This document shows, one piece after another, positions 50,021 to 60,262 of a DNA stretch of 64,000 bases. The DNA comes from Callipepla californica brunnescens. Taxonomy: Eukaryota > Chordata > Aves > Galliformes > Odontophoridae. The position numbers and the translations under genes were made by a program. Under the pieces are notes generated by a model that worked only from the letters and a program-made list of their open reading frames with translations, made no database searches and had not been told where the DNA came from. Position 1 is the first letter of the stretch; each line of letters starts with the position of its first letter. The stretch lies in assembly GCA_023055505.1 (NCBI GenBank), contig JALIRH010000001.1, forward strand, positions 92,844,530-92,908,529, in the 5' to 3' direction.

Positions 50021-50240
50021 AATCATAGAATTGTAGAATCACCATAGTTGGAAAAGACCTCCAAGATCATCCAGTCCAACTGTTCACCTATCACCAATAT
50101 TTCCCACTAAACCGTGTTCCTCACTACAACATCTAAACTCTTCTTGAGTGTCACCAGTGTCAGTGACTCCACCACATCCCTGGTCAGCCCATTCCAATGT
50201 ACAACCACTCCTTTGCAGAAGATTTTCCTAATGAATAAGT
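50021..50240 (-). mobile_element. CR1 LINE 3' end
   Basis: AATCATAGAATTGTAGAATC, CATAGTTGGAAAAGACCTCC, AAGATCATCCAGTCCAAC, CATCTAAACTCTTCTTGAG, AGTGACTCCACCACATCCCT and CCTTTGCAGAAGATTTTCCT. Short, 5'-truncated. It is in opposite orientation to the related fragment at 43,012-43,232. Confidence 0.92.
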
Positions 50241-50691
50241 GTCCTGATTTCACTTACTATATGAATCTAGATCCTCTACTATGTAAACATGAAAAACAAA
50301 CAAACAAACAAAACCCACAACAAAAACAACATAAGAATAATGAAGGATAATCAGCTAAGATTAAAAGAAAATAATTTTTTTTGCATCATTTAAAATCCTT
50401 CAGAAATACAGAAGGCTATACTGTAGTTAGTGTTTGTTAAAACGGTTCCTTAATTTACATAAAAGTATGCAGGTGTATGCATACACACACATCTGTGCAC
50501 ACAAAAAATACTTAATTATGTTTCCACTAACCTGAATGTACAAAAAGAGAGGAGAGAGTTGGATTAAGAATTATTTTCATTTGCAGAAGTTTTTGTAGGC
50601 TTCTTTGTTTTGTTTTGTTTTTTTTCTCACAGAAAGGAAAGGAAGAACTACTAAATCTATTTTATTTTTTACAATGCAAGGAGGAAACCTC

Positions 50692-50821
50692 TCAAGAGCA
50701 GACAAAAATAAGAATCAACAGTACAAAAGATGTAGGTTTCTTTGCTTGACAAAACATCAAGAACAGACAAAAATAAGAATCAACAGTACAAAAGATGTAG
50801 GTTTCTTTGCCTGACAAAACA
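50692..50821. repeat. Tandem duplication of a 65-bp unit
   Basis: The unit starting TCAAGAGCAGACAAAAATAA and ending TTGACAAAACA is repeated once directly, with two substitutions seen (GAGC to GAAC, GCTTG to GCCTG). The copies read in two different frames because 65 is not a multiple of three, which argues against a coding role. Confidence 0.95.
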
Positions 50822-52508
50822 TATCTAAACTATTAAATGCAGAGAATGAGCTGAAACAAAAGACTGCCGTTTGCCTACACTGCTTCAGTGCTGGCTCACT
50901 CCCTACTGTTTTGAACAGCCCTAGCCTATCTCTCTTCAGGATAAAGGGAGAGGGTATTCAGAAGGCCCTAAGCAGCAATTATCTGATCCAATTAGTGACA
51001 GTTGTTCTTGGGGCATGGATCAGTCCTTGGACTCTATTTAACAGTCTTAACTACACTTGAGGAGACTGATTAAAATTTTGTTCCACCTAAAATTGAGATC
51101 CCATGAAACGTTATGTCCTAACTGAATGACTTGACCTTCTAACTGTAGTCTTTTAGAGACATTATGGAGATTCTGATGCCCTTACACTTACATAAATTAT
51201 TCATTTAATCTAAAAATGTACAAGAATTTGCTTCTCAAGCTAAGTGGTTAAGATAGTTTCAAGGCATCTTCCACATCCCTGCTTAAAGCAGTCATCCATT
51301 AACAGCTGACTTTTTGGAATCAGACTATCTCCCTCCCTCTCTCATGAGAATTAATTTGATGAAGAAAACTGTTTCAATAAGCAAAAGTTTATTATATATT
51401 TCCATTAATCATTTATTCTTTTGGAAATCAGTACATTACTACAAAAGAGAGTCACTGAAAAATTCCCAAGACATACTAATGTTCGAAGAGTATGTCTGAC
51501 CACTGTATTATTGAATTCCATTATAGATTTCTAATAGGACCAACTCAGTAGCATATATTGAGTCCTTTCTTGATGGAATTAAATTGAAGAGATATACAAT
51601 AATTTCCAACAGTTTTAACTCATATCCATTTGACTAAATAAGGAGTTTACCATAGTTCAGTCTGATACTTATCCAACTATTCTTTCCTAAGGAACATGAG
51701 TGAATGACAACAATTATGATCTACAGGGTTTCCTATGGCATTTTTTTTTTCTATTCACCAACTGAAAAATGATACTTTATTTCTGCTAGGAAGTGGTTAG
51801 GAAGATGACAGTGTCATCAGATCTGGAACTGCTACTGACGTGGTGATACTGGAATGCTTGATCTGCCTGTTGGGTTGTTCTATTAACAAGGAAAAGCACC
51901 TTCCTGTCTTCCTCACCTCCATCTTCCTAACTGCTGAAGCAGATTGGCTGAATGTTATGAACAGAAAAATTGTTTGCTTTCTTTTACCTAAACTTGGGTG
52001 AGATAAACAAACAAAGAGCCATCTCTAATTGCTCCTTCCCCATTTGGCCCAGTTTTACTACATCCATGATCAATTTTTCTGACATCAGTACTGTTATAAT
52101 CAAATATATGTTATGATTAGTGGTAGTATGTCTTTGAGCTCCCCTCAAAGCTTGTTTGTCTCTTGCATACCTCTTTCTGAACCATCTATGCAATCCAGGC
52201 ATCACTGACAATATGTATGCAACTTTTGTCAGTTTCCTGCTCTTTTATTTGTCACTTATAGCAGCTTCTCTTGTCATGTCTGACACATACTGTTCAGTTA
52301 CCTTAAAACCCAACAGCAGCCTAATCATTTGCTTGCAGATTTCACAGTGCCATCATCTTGACCATAGTATAGAAACAAAATGCAACAAAAAGTTGTTTTA
52401 TCTACTGGTCAGGATCTAAGTTATCTAAACTATTTGGTACTAGAAGAGACACCTTCAGTTTGTACAAGTATTTACCGCTCTTCATTTAAGATCTGAGAGG
52501 CTGAGGAT
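50822..52508. other. Unassigned DNA
   Basis: 50,860-51,060 is GC-richer (around AGCCCTAGCCTATCTCTCTT), as is 51,790-51,950. Neither is recognised as a gene or repeat family. Confidence 0.5.
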
Positions 52509-52642
52509 TGTCGTGGTTTTATGATTTTTTGTTATCAGTATTTGTCACGCTCCAACATAAAGGAGGGAGACGAGGTTCTTTGATTATGTGTATACCCGAA
52601 AACGAGATTAAGACACAATGGGTCAAATGTTAGCCCAACCAG

Positions 52643-52648
52643 TTTATT
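52643..52648 (-). promoter_or_regulatory. Polyadenylation signal of LTR-C
   Basis: AATAAA on the minus strand, about 100 bases before the LTR end, preceded by TTGT and followed by CTGG. Confidence 0.6.
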
Positions 52649-52908
52649 ACAATTACTAGTTGCTTAGGGATATGGGGAAGGGAAGGTGAGCGATAGAAAA
52701 GGGATAAAAAGCAAGGAGTCTTGATAGAAAGCAAGAGAGATATAATCACCAACGTGGGTCCAACGAGGTTTGTAGTCTCAGGAACTCGTCTGGTCACTGC
52801 AGGGGATGGGAGATGGCAGCAAGCAGGCCTCAGGGTCCGTCTTCGGGAGTTCTCCTCAAAGATTTTCTCTTTGGGAGTTCTTCTCCAAAATCCTTGGTTC
52901 GGTGAAGG

Positions 52909-52920
52909 CCTTTTATCCCC
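52909..52920 (-). promoter_or_regulatory. TATA-like promoter motif of LTR-C
   Basis: GGGGATAAAAGG on the minus strand, about 332 bases from the U3 start and about 260 bases before the AATAAA signal, which suits a retroviral LTR promoter. Activity is unknown. Confidence 0.6.
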
Positions 52921-53513
52921 CATTTCTCAGGTGTTTTTTCCTTTTATCTTGGTTTGTGTGACATGTCTGGCCTAACAAATAAGCCAGCAGCGGATGTTGC
53001 CTTCATTGCCATGCAGAAGCATTGTTGTCTTTTTTTGTGGTGGTCAGCTTCTCCAAGCTGCACCCCCCCCCCCCCCAAAAAGACTATTTGCCCCTACTTC
53101 TGCTTATGTTTACAACCATAAGCAGAGACAATGAGGCACCATAACACTCATCTGGATAACCAGCAGTTATCAGTCAGAGTCTTGTCATGACAAAAGGCCT
53201 TACGAAGCAAGCTTTGAGACAAAAGAAAGGAAAACAGTTTATGTCTTTCACAGTATTCCACATCACAACATCATGTAATGCACTGGGAGTTAATGAGTTA
53301 ACGCTCCATGATTCCATGGAGTGTTATTAGTTTCAGGTATACCTATCTCAGAAAAGAAGAACTACATAACCCAAAGGAGATTCCTTTTTTTGTTTTCTTT
53401 TCAGTGGGAAAGACAAAACTATTAGCAAATCATGAGACACTTCAGCATTACAGTAAGGCCTTCAGTTTTTGGAAACTCTCTCATTTTATTTTATTTATTA
53501 GCTTCTATTTCAA

Positions 53514-53539
53514 TTGTATTGTATTGTATTGTATTGTAT
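53514..53539. repeat. (TTGTA)n microsatellite within LTR-A
   Basis: Five units of ATTGT/TTGTA in a row. The other LTR-A copies lack it. Confidence 0.9.
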
Positions 53540-53863
53540 CCTGTTATTTTGCATTCCAGTATTTTATTTAGTAAACTAGCTTTCCTCCTCAAATTGTTGC
53601 TGTCATCTTGTTTTTACATCTGTCTCCCTACCCGTTCCCCCTTTTCCCGTTTCTTTTCCTGGAGTGTGTGCCTGTGTGTCCCCCCACCCCAATCACCATG
53701 GAACCAAACCAAACCAGCCCATAAACCATTGACAAGGACACTTGTGTTTTCTAGTTTAGGAGAAAAGAAGGCTAAAAGGCAATCAAATTGCTTTCTGCAG
53801 ATTCCTGAAGAGGGGAAATAGAAAAGGAGGTGCCAGTCTCTTTTCTCCAGTAACTGAATAGAA

Positions 53864-54060
53864 GTCATAGAATCATAGAATGGCCTGGGTTCCAAAGGAC
53901 ACCTAAGATCATCTAGTTTCACACCCCCTGTCTTGGGCAGGGTCACCAACTACTAGACCAGGCTGCCAAGAGCCACATCCAGCCTTGCCTTCAATGCTTC
54001 CAGGGACGGGGCAAACACAGCCTCCCTGGGCAACCTGTTCCAGTGTGTACCACTCTTCCA
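53864..54060 (-). mobile_element. CR1 LINE 3' end
   Basis: TCATAGAATCATAGAATGG is a clean reverse-complement CR1 tail, followed by ACACCTAAGATCATCTAGTT, TGCTTCCAGGGACGGGGC and CCCTGGGCAACCTGTTCCAG. Recognisable homology stops at about 54,060. Confidence 0.93.
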
Positions 54061-54539
54061 GCAGCAGGCACTCCCTGCATCCAGAGACCACATTCTTGGG
54101 CAGCGCCTCTGTCTGGATCACCACAGTCTTTGTGGGGCAAGTTCGTTGCCTGGTGGAGTCTGTGGTAAATCTGTGGTCTCTGAGTCTGCCCATAGATAAG
54201 CTGGTTTCCTGGGTGAGGAGGAACAGTACTTCTGCGGCCTACCACACAAGTTACCACACCTGCTGCTGCAGTACACTGTAGGTGCTGTGCATGCACTGCC
54301 TTCTCTTCATGGCACTGATGAACAGCAATGTGTTACTGCCCTCCTGGAGGCTTCTTCTAAGTGGATGTGGATCCACTGCCCTGGCAATATCCATAACACA
54401 TCAGCCGCTCTCACAAGAGCTGCCAGTCTGCTGTTTGCTCAGGGTTCCCCTGGTAAAGGAACCAACCGAAATCCCACTGTACTTTGCAATCAGTTGCTGC
54501 AATTTTGTCTCAGACAGACCCTAAGCAGCTTAACTCTGA
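54061..54539. other. Unidentified GC-richer segment between two CR1 tails
   Basis: About 480 bp that are noticeably less AT-rich than the window. It lies between a minus-strand and a plus-strand CR1 3' end. Overlapping open frames of 94-117 codons occur on both strands (for example plus 54,287-54,640, which runs on into the CR1 tail), none resembling a known protein. It could be the upstream part of one of the two CR1s from an unfamiliar subfamily, or a separate insert. Confidence 0.4.
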
Positions 54540-54811
54540 AATCAATTCACGCAGGAACCGCACCAGGGAAGATTCAAACTGGACCCGAGGAAATGTTTAC
54601 TTGCTATGTGAATGAGCAAACACAGGAACAGTCTTCCTAGAGAGGTGAATGATGCCCCATGCCTGTCAGTGTTCAAGAGGCATTTGGACAATAACCACAT
54701 TGATATGCTTTAACTTTTAGTTAGCCCTTGAATTGGTCAGATGGTTTAAGAGTTGATCTTCTAAGGTCCCTTCCAACTATTCTATTCTAGTCTAGTCTAG
54801 TCTAGTCTATT
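54540..54811 (+). mobile_element. CR1 LINE 3' end with pentanucleotide tail
   Basis: CAGGAACCGCACC..AAGATTCAAACTGGACC, TCTTCCTAGAGAGGTGAATG, ATGCCCCATGCCTGTCAGTG, TTCAAGAGGCATTTGGACAA, GGTCCCTTCCAACTATTC and a terminal (TCTAG)n repeat (about 54,783-54,808). The tail type differs from the ATGATTCT tail of most copies here. Confidence 0.88.
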
Positions 54812-55308
54812 AATTATCTCTGCTACTTTAATGACACCAGTGTAAAACTGCTGTACCCAAAATACAAATACACGTTACTAGCAAAAATTTGAAAAATTGA
54901 AAAATTGTTGAAAAATTGTTATGTTGAGAGTTAGATCAGAGTAACAAGTACAAAATTGCTTCTCTGGAGAGTTTAAATATGAGGGAATCAGTGGTAAATC
55001 ACATTAAAAATATAGTGGAAGAAAAGATAAGTGATCATTTTCCTGGACAAAATGCAATGGCCAAAAGAACATTTTTGGCTGAAATAAAGAGTGAGGTCCT
55101 GAATATCTGAGAAACAAAATTATTTCTTTTAGCTTGATTTTTCCTGGATTAAGAGTGGGACTTTCCATGCACTATGGAAATATCAAGGAAAAAAAAAATC
55201 CATGTTTTTTCATCACCCTAGTGAGGAGATTAATGTATTTCCTGTTAATAACAAACTAGAGTGGTGAGAAACTAAAAGCAAACTCAAAGTATCCTCCACC
55301 CATACATC
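54812..55308. other. Unassigned AT-rich DNA
   Basis: A short AAAAATTG/GAAAAATTG repeat near 54,886-54,921. Nothing else is recognised. Confidence 0.6.
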
Positions 55309-55497
55309 TGTGGTGGTTTAACCTGACAAGCAGTTCAGCATCACTGTGTTTTGCTCAGACTCCACTTACAGTAAAATGGGGAAATTAATTGGAGAAAAAA
55401 AAGGATAAATCTTGTGAGTTGAGATAAAGATTGTTTACTGAGACAGAAGAGGAAATGAAAAATAGTAATAATAATTACAGCTGTACATATGCACACA
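55309..55497 (-). mobile_element. LTR-B 3' end fragment
   Basis: The plus strand starts TGTGGTGGTTTAACC (55,309), the reverse complement of the LTR-B 3' end. GAGTTGAGATAAAGATTGTT and AGTAATAATAATTACAGC follow. It stops where the mariner at 55,498 begins and does not resume on the other side, so either the mariner joined an already truncated LTR or the remainder was deleted. Confidence 0.75.
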
Positions 55498-55905
55498 CAA
55501 GTGTTGCTCTGAAAGTAATACCTCCTAATGTCCATCAATATTATCTTAAATTTAGCTGTCATATGATGAATGGCAGCACAGAGGCATTCTGACAACACGA
55601 TGTCTTACATGGAAGTGCATATGAGACAAAGATGTGTGACTGAATTCCTCCATGTAGAAAAATTGGCACCCACTGACATTTATCAACATTTCCTGAATGC
55701 TTATAGCGGCCAAGCTGTGGGTGTGAGCGGAGTGAGGTGGTGAGTGGCATGTTTTAGCAATGGTGACAGTGACAGTGATTCACCTCCACTGATGAATCTT
55801 TACAAGTGTGACACGAATGCTCTTGGTGAAAATGCATAGGTAATGTTGATGTCTATACTGAAAAATAATGCTTTGTAGCAGATAATCTGTTCTATCAAAA
55901 TACAT
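55498..55905 (+). mobile_element. Galluhop-like mariner, internally deleted, right end lost
   Basis: The left end CAAGTGTTGCTCTGAAAGTA matches the copy at 27,490. GGCAGCACAGAGGCATTCTG, AGACAAAGATGTGTGACTGA and CCTCCATGTAGAAAAATTGG belong to the transposase N-terminal region. GTGAGGTGGTGAGTGGCATG is followed by the jump to the 3' part (ATGCATAGGTAATG, AATAATGCTTTGTAGCAGAT). It is the same deletion class as 49,066. The right inverted repeat is missing. Confidence 0.87.
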
Positions 55906-56017
55906 AAATTAGAGACACAGCATTGGGCAGAAGTACTTTTATTCTACAGTGAACTTCCAGATACTTACCTAGAAAATGAGCTCCTCAAAGAAATGTCTTA
56001 TGAACTTTACTTTCACA

Positions 56018-56165
56018 GAATTAGTGAATCACAAAATTGCAGGGGGTGGAAGGGACCTCCAGAGATCACTGAGTCCAACCCCCCTGCCAAAGCAGGCTCC
56101 CTCCAGCAGATTGTACAGGTAGGCGTGCAGGTGGGACTTGAATATCTCCAGAGAAGGAGACCTCT
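56018..56165 (-). mobile_element. CR1 LINE 3' end
   Basis: ATCACAAAATTGCAGGGGGT, GGAAGGGACCTCCAGAGATC, GTCCAACCCCCCTGCCAAAG, CAGGCTCCCTCCAGCAGATT and TGAATATCTCCAGAGAAGGA. About 150 bp, 5'-truncated. Confidence 0.92.
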
Positions 56166-56489
56166 TACATACTAAGAAACTTAATTTGATAGATTTGTCT
56201 GATTAGATGATAAGTCAATAAAATACTGACAACTTTGTTATTTGGATACTTTCAATCAATTTTGGATATTAATCTTTGCAAGTGATAAGTGAGCTGAGAT
56301 GTCAGTACCTATCCTGAATGTTTTAAAAGGGATTTGACACTTCTGGGGTAAAGATTCAATCATTTTATGTTACCAAATAAATTTACCAGTCTTCAATACT
56401 ATGTCCATATACTAACACATGGAATAAGTGGCCATTAAATGAAAACATTTGTCACTGATTAAAACATTAATTAAATTTATTTAAATTTA

Positions 56490-57005
56490 AAAGGCTGCTG
56501 CAGTTTAATGCTTCATCAAGTAACAAAGCTGAGCGTGTATTCCCAGCAGGCACATGCATGCAGAGCACAGTTATAAACTACATAAATACATCTAAATGTG
56601 GCCAGTCACACAGATCACAGACACAAACACAGAGCAACCACATGAAATCAAACATCCTCATCCTGCTTCCCTTTCATGAATATAAATATGTGCATGGTGA
56701 ATCTCTTCATTAGCTACTCTCAGGTGCACTGTTCCCATCAGCTGCCTCCAAACCCCACTCATCCCAGTTGCTGGAATCTGGACATATGAGACGCTAATTC
56801 CATAGCCCTACTCAGGTTCCTTGAGCCATACATCTTGCTCACTCACTCAGACACCCACACACTTACCTTTCTATCCCAATATACTCCACCCACCCTCTCA
56901 TCTGCCAGCACTGGTTGGGACTCCCTTACTCCCCAGTAGCCTGTGCTTTCACCACACTTGCTGATCTTGTCCCTAGAAATCTCCAAGCACCATGGTCTGT
57001 TGGGA
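56490..57005 (-). mobile_element. Candidate LTR-like segment
   Basis: C-rich on the plus strand and distinct from its AT-rich left flank. On the minus strand it holds AGTTTATAACTG (TATA-like) and, near the end, AAGCATTAAACTGCAGCAGC (ATTAAA-type polyadenylation signal), an order like a retroviral LTR. No TG..CA ends with a target duplication could be fixed. Weak evidence. Confidence 0.3.
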
Positions 57006-57029
57006 CTATTGGCTGGTTGAGTAAACAGT

Positions 57030-58400
57030 CTGGTAGATCAAAAACTAGCTGACCAGTCTGCCCAGAGGATTGTGGACCGATGTGCAAAGTCTAGTTGGAG
57101 ACCAGGTAGTGATAGTAAGTTCAGTCTTGTTTGACATAATTGTCAATAATCTGGACAGTTAAGTAGAGTGCACTGTTAGTAAAATCATGAATGCCACAAA
57201 ACTGGAGTAGTGGCTGACTCACTGAAGGGCTGCACAGCCATCCAGTGGGACCTTGAAAGGATGGAGAGATGGACTGAAAAAAAAGCTCATGAAGTTCCAA
57301 AAGAAGCATGAAGTCCTGAACGTGGGAAGAATCAACCCCAGATGCATGTCCATGGTAGGGATCATCCAATTAGAAAGAAGTTTGGCAGAGGAGGACATAG
57401 GAGTACTGGTGGTCTCCAATTTGAAAATGAGTCAGCAGTGCACTCTTGCTGCTAAAAAGGCTAATAGCATTCTTTTCTGCATGAGCTCATGTATCACCAG
57501 CAGATCAAGAGAAGTGTCCCTTCCACTCTGTTCAAAGTTGATGAGACCACACCTGAAGTACTATGGTCAGTTCTGAGACCCCAGTACAAGAAAGATATGG
57601 ACATACTGGAAATCCTCCAATGGAAGGCCATCAGCATGATGAAGTATCTCTCCTAATAAGAAGTGTCTGAGAGAGCTGGAGTTGTTCAGCTTAGGGAAGA
57701 GGAAGCCTTTAGGGGATCTTACCAATGTGTATATGTAACTGAAGAAACGGTATAAAAAAGAGACAAGCTTGTTCAGTAGCAGCATCCACTATAAAGACCA
57801 GATGAAGTGGGTACAAACTGGAAGACAGGAAGTTCATTCTGAACTTCTGTACTGTATGGATGACTGCAGCTTCTGAGGCAAGACTCAGATGTGGATGATC
57901 TAAATTGCTTATTTACAGGTTTTAACATCCCTTATAGACATTTGCAAGTTTTCTCTTGTAACTTTCTCACCCGCATTTACATGTCAACAAAATACTCCCA
58001 GAACAGTCCTTAACTGTGTATACAGGTGCTTATCCAATCAGAATCATGAGTCATTCCAAGCCACTCACTCTTCCTCCAACTGGGGTCTGCCATCACACAG
58101 TTTACTTGAACTTGTTTTCCTTTTCTTCTGGAGTATCCTTGGTTCTCAGCCTTCCTTTCTCATGTTGTTTATCCTGCTCCAAAGCTTCTGCTCTGAATAT
58201 ACTTCCTTCTAGTTCCACAGATGACAGACCACTGAAGCTGGTTGTCCAGAGAAATAGTAGTCTTGTACGCTGGATGTCTTCAAAAGCCACCTGGACATGG
58301 TTAGGGGCAACCTGCTGTAGGTGTCACTTCTTGTGAAGGAAGGTTGCACCAAATCACCTCCAGAGGACTCTTCTAACATTAAATATTTTGTGATTCAATG
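57030..58400 (+). mobile_element. CR1 LINE, interrupted by LTR-D
   Basis: The left part (57,030-57,864) has CTGCCCAGAGGATTGTGGAC, GCTGCACAGCCATCCAGTGG, a C-terminal CR1 frame (57,253-57,576; LMRPHLKYYGQF at its end) and GGAGTTGTTCAGCTTAGGGA. The right part (58,220-58,400) has CTGAAGCTGGTTGTCCAGAG, GCCACCTGGACATGG and a 3' end TTTTGTGATTCAATGATTTT. Removing 57,865-58,219 and one GATGAC copy restores the normal CR1 order across the junction. The FADD region is degraded (about 57,178-57,205). Confidence 0.9.
57865..58219. mobile_element. LTR-D: 355-bp insert with LTR hallmarks
   Basis: The insert begins TGCAGCTTCTGAGG and ends TAGTTCCACA, so its ends are TG..CA. It is flanked by a perfect 6-bp duplication GATGAC (57,859-57,864 and 58,220-58,225) within an otherwise continuous CR1. 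Size, ends and a 6-bp duplication fit a solo LTR of a class II (ERVK/alpharetrovirus-like) element. Orientation is undecided; the minus strand has TATAAGGG followed by AAATAAG near its 3' end. A 106-codon plus frame (58,016-58,336) crosses its right edge and is chance. I do not recognise the family. Confidence 0.75.
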
Positions 58401-60262
58401 ATTTTGAGTACTACATTGAGAAAAACAGTCCTTCTCCTATAAATAAATTTTCTTTAAAATTAAGATGTCACTTTAAAATAAATAAATAATGAACAAACAA
58501 TCAAACTTCAATGGAATGTTAATTGACAAAGCACTAAATATTGCATGTAATGTGTATATATAGGTATTATACAACAATAAGAAGTTTAATTTTTTAAAAA
58601 GCACTCTACTTACAGTATATGGTGAGATGCAATAAATTGCTAAAAGCAAACAAATAGAACAGTTTGTAATGTGAAACCAAAACAAACAAGAAAACTCATT
58701 TGCTAAATCTAAACAGAAGCCACTGGAGAAGGAACAAGAAAAGATATATATGTACCTGTATTCAATCTACTTTGTAGTCTGTTTTCTCCAGAAGCAAAAA
58801 GATATAAGGGTAAAGTGAATATGTATAGCATATGCTACTTTTGGCAAATTTATGTCTCTTCTATTAAAGGAGGTTAAGCATCATGATATTCTGGAAAATA
58901 TGCTTCACTTCTATTTTAACAAAACAAAATCAACTACATTTTTTTTTTTACCAAAATGATTCAATTAAAGTTGAAAACAGGACCCTTTGCTTCACTAAAG
59001 ATAGAAAAGCATGGCATCAGGGTAAATGACAAATGTAATCCTCTGACAGAAGATGAACATGATTACAACTGTGAACATGTGAACATACTTACTACACCTC
59101 CATGTACACAGCAAATGAGAAGTAATTTGGGATTAAAAATATTGTAACCTGACCTTCTTTGACCTATGCAATGATTTAAAAATTAGTGAAAGAAACCTAA
59201 ATATCACCCATGTTGGAAGGAGGTCATTCTCATGTAATGGCAACACATAATCCTCTGTGCTCAACTGACAGGAAGTGTGAAATAAGTTATTCTGAAATTA
59301 ATTCTTCTGATTTGATATTTGAGTCATAGTAATAATATATTATAGCAAAGAATTCTAATAACATGATAGTGAGGAAAGAGCATCCTACAAACTTGATGGA
59401 CGGAAGGAAAGATATGAATAAAAAGAACATTAGAAAATAAAAGGAAAAAAAAGAAGACTTAGTACATTAGTTGTCTTTAGGTCTGAAGCAAAGGGAAATG
59501 GAAATTCCATCATTAGAGAAAAATTCATATCATCCATTCTACTTTTTTATTGACCTATTGGTAGTGTCAAGCTTTACATACTGTGTGAAAAATTAAAAGT
59601 CATCCAGATGGTACCATTGGAATAAACAGAGTTTCAAACAGAAGTCATGAAATACCGTTGCTATACTAATAATATAAGATACATAAAGTAAATTCAATAT
59701 TCTTCATTTATGAGAGAAAATAAAACATTCAGACCACATTTACAAGGGTGATTTTGAAGAGAGAAAGTATCCATAAACAGATGTTGTGTAGAGTAATTGT
59801 TAGGTAATACAGGGCATGAAGTATCTATGAAGCTACTGAGAGTTAAAGAATATATTTGGTGATTTCTTTATCACTGTTAAAACTCAAATGTCAAGAGTCA
59901 GAAGAAGTAACTGCCAGAGTTCTGAAAATTCAGTAGTGAAGTAACATCTTAAGCTATTAAACCTGCTGACAAGCAAACAAGGAGCTATACATCAGTTGGT
60001 TCAGGCTCCCACAATTATTAAATGAATTGTTAACTATGTTTCAAAATTATTAAATGTATTAAGCATTTAACTATATTGAAGTTAGTTCTGCAGATATCCC
60101 AAAAGTGGTGATTAAGATGTGTATCAAAGCCTACAAGAGATGACTAGATATTTAATAACTGTTGTAAGCCAGTTATAAACTTACATTAGGTGTTTAAAGG
60201 ATTTGCTTGTAGAAGTGAGAATATAGAGGAAATATAACAAATAGTGTTTAAAGCCTTATATC
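58401..60262. other. Unassigned AT-rich DNA
   Basis: No gene or mobile element is recognised. Confidence 0.6.

Larger units (their letters stand above)
52543..53252 (-). mobile_element. LTR-C, 710-bp solo LTR nested inside LTR-A
   Basis: Plus-strand ends are TGTCACGCTCC (52,543) and TTTCACA (53,252). A perfect 5-bp duplication GTATT flanks it (52,538-52,542 and 53,253-53,257). The element reads on the minus strand: U3 from 53,252, a TATA-like GGGGATAAAAGG (52,920-52,909), a polyadenylation signal AATAAA (52,648-52,643), and an end GTGACA about 100 bases later. This is the normal order U3-R-U5. A (C)14 run lies at 53,063-53,076. Open frames inside it are short and not retroviral genes. It inserted after LTR-A was in place, so it is younger. 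Confidence 0.92.
52509..53734 (+). mobile_element. LTR-A solo LTR, split by a nested LTR
   Basis: Begins TGTCGTGGTTTTATGATTTT (52,509) and ends CCCATAAACCATTGACA (53,734), so it has TG..CA ends. Its flanks are AGGAT (52,504-52,508) and AGGAC (53,735-53,739), consistent with a 5-bp target duplication carrying one substitution. Removing the nested LTR-C and one GTATT copy leaves about 511 bp of continuous LTR that lines up with the older copy at 4,250. It carries a (TTGTA)n repeat at 53,514-53,539. No internal retroviral genes flank it, so it is a solo LTR left by recombination. Five-base duplications fit ERVL-like elements, but the class is not proven. Confidence 0.85.

Noticed and set aside
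53985..54640. Overlapping frames of 94-117 codons on both strands as a gene
   Set aside because: Frames overlap on both strands and extend into CR1 tails; no domain is visible. The segment is kept as unidentified DNA.
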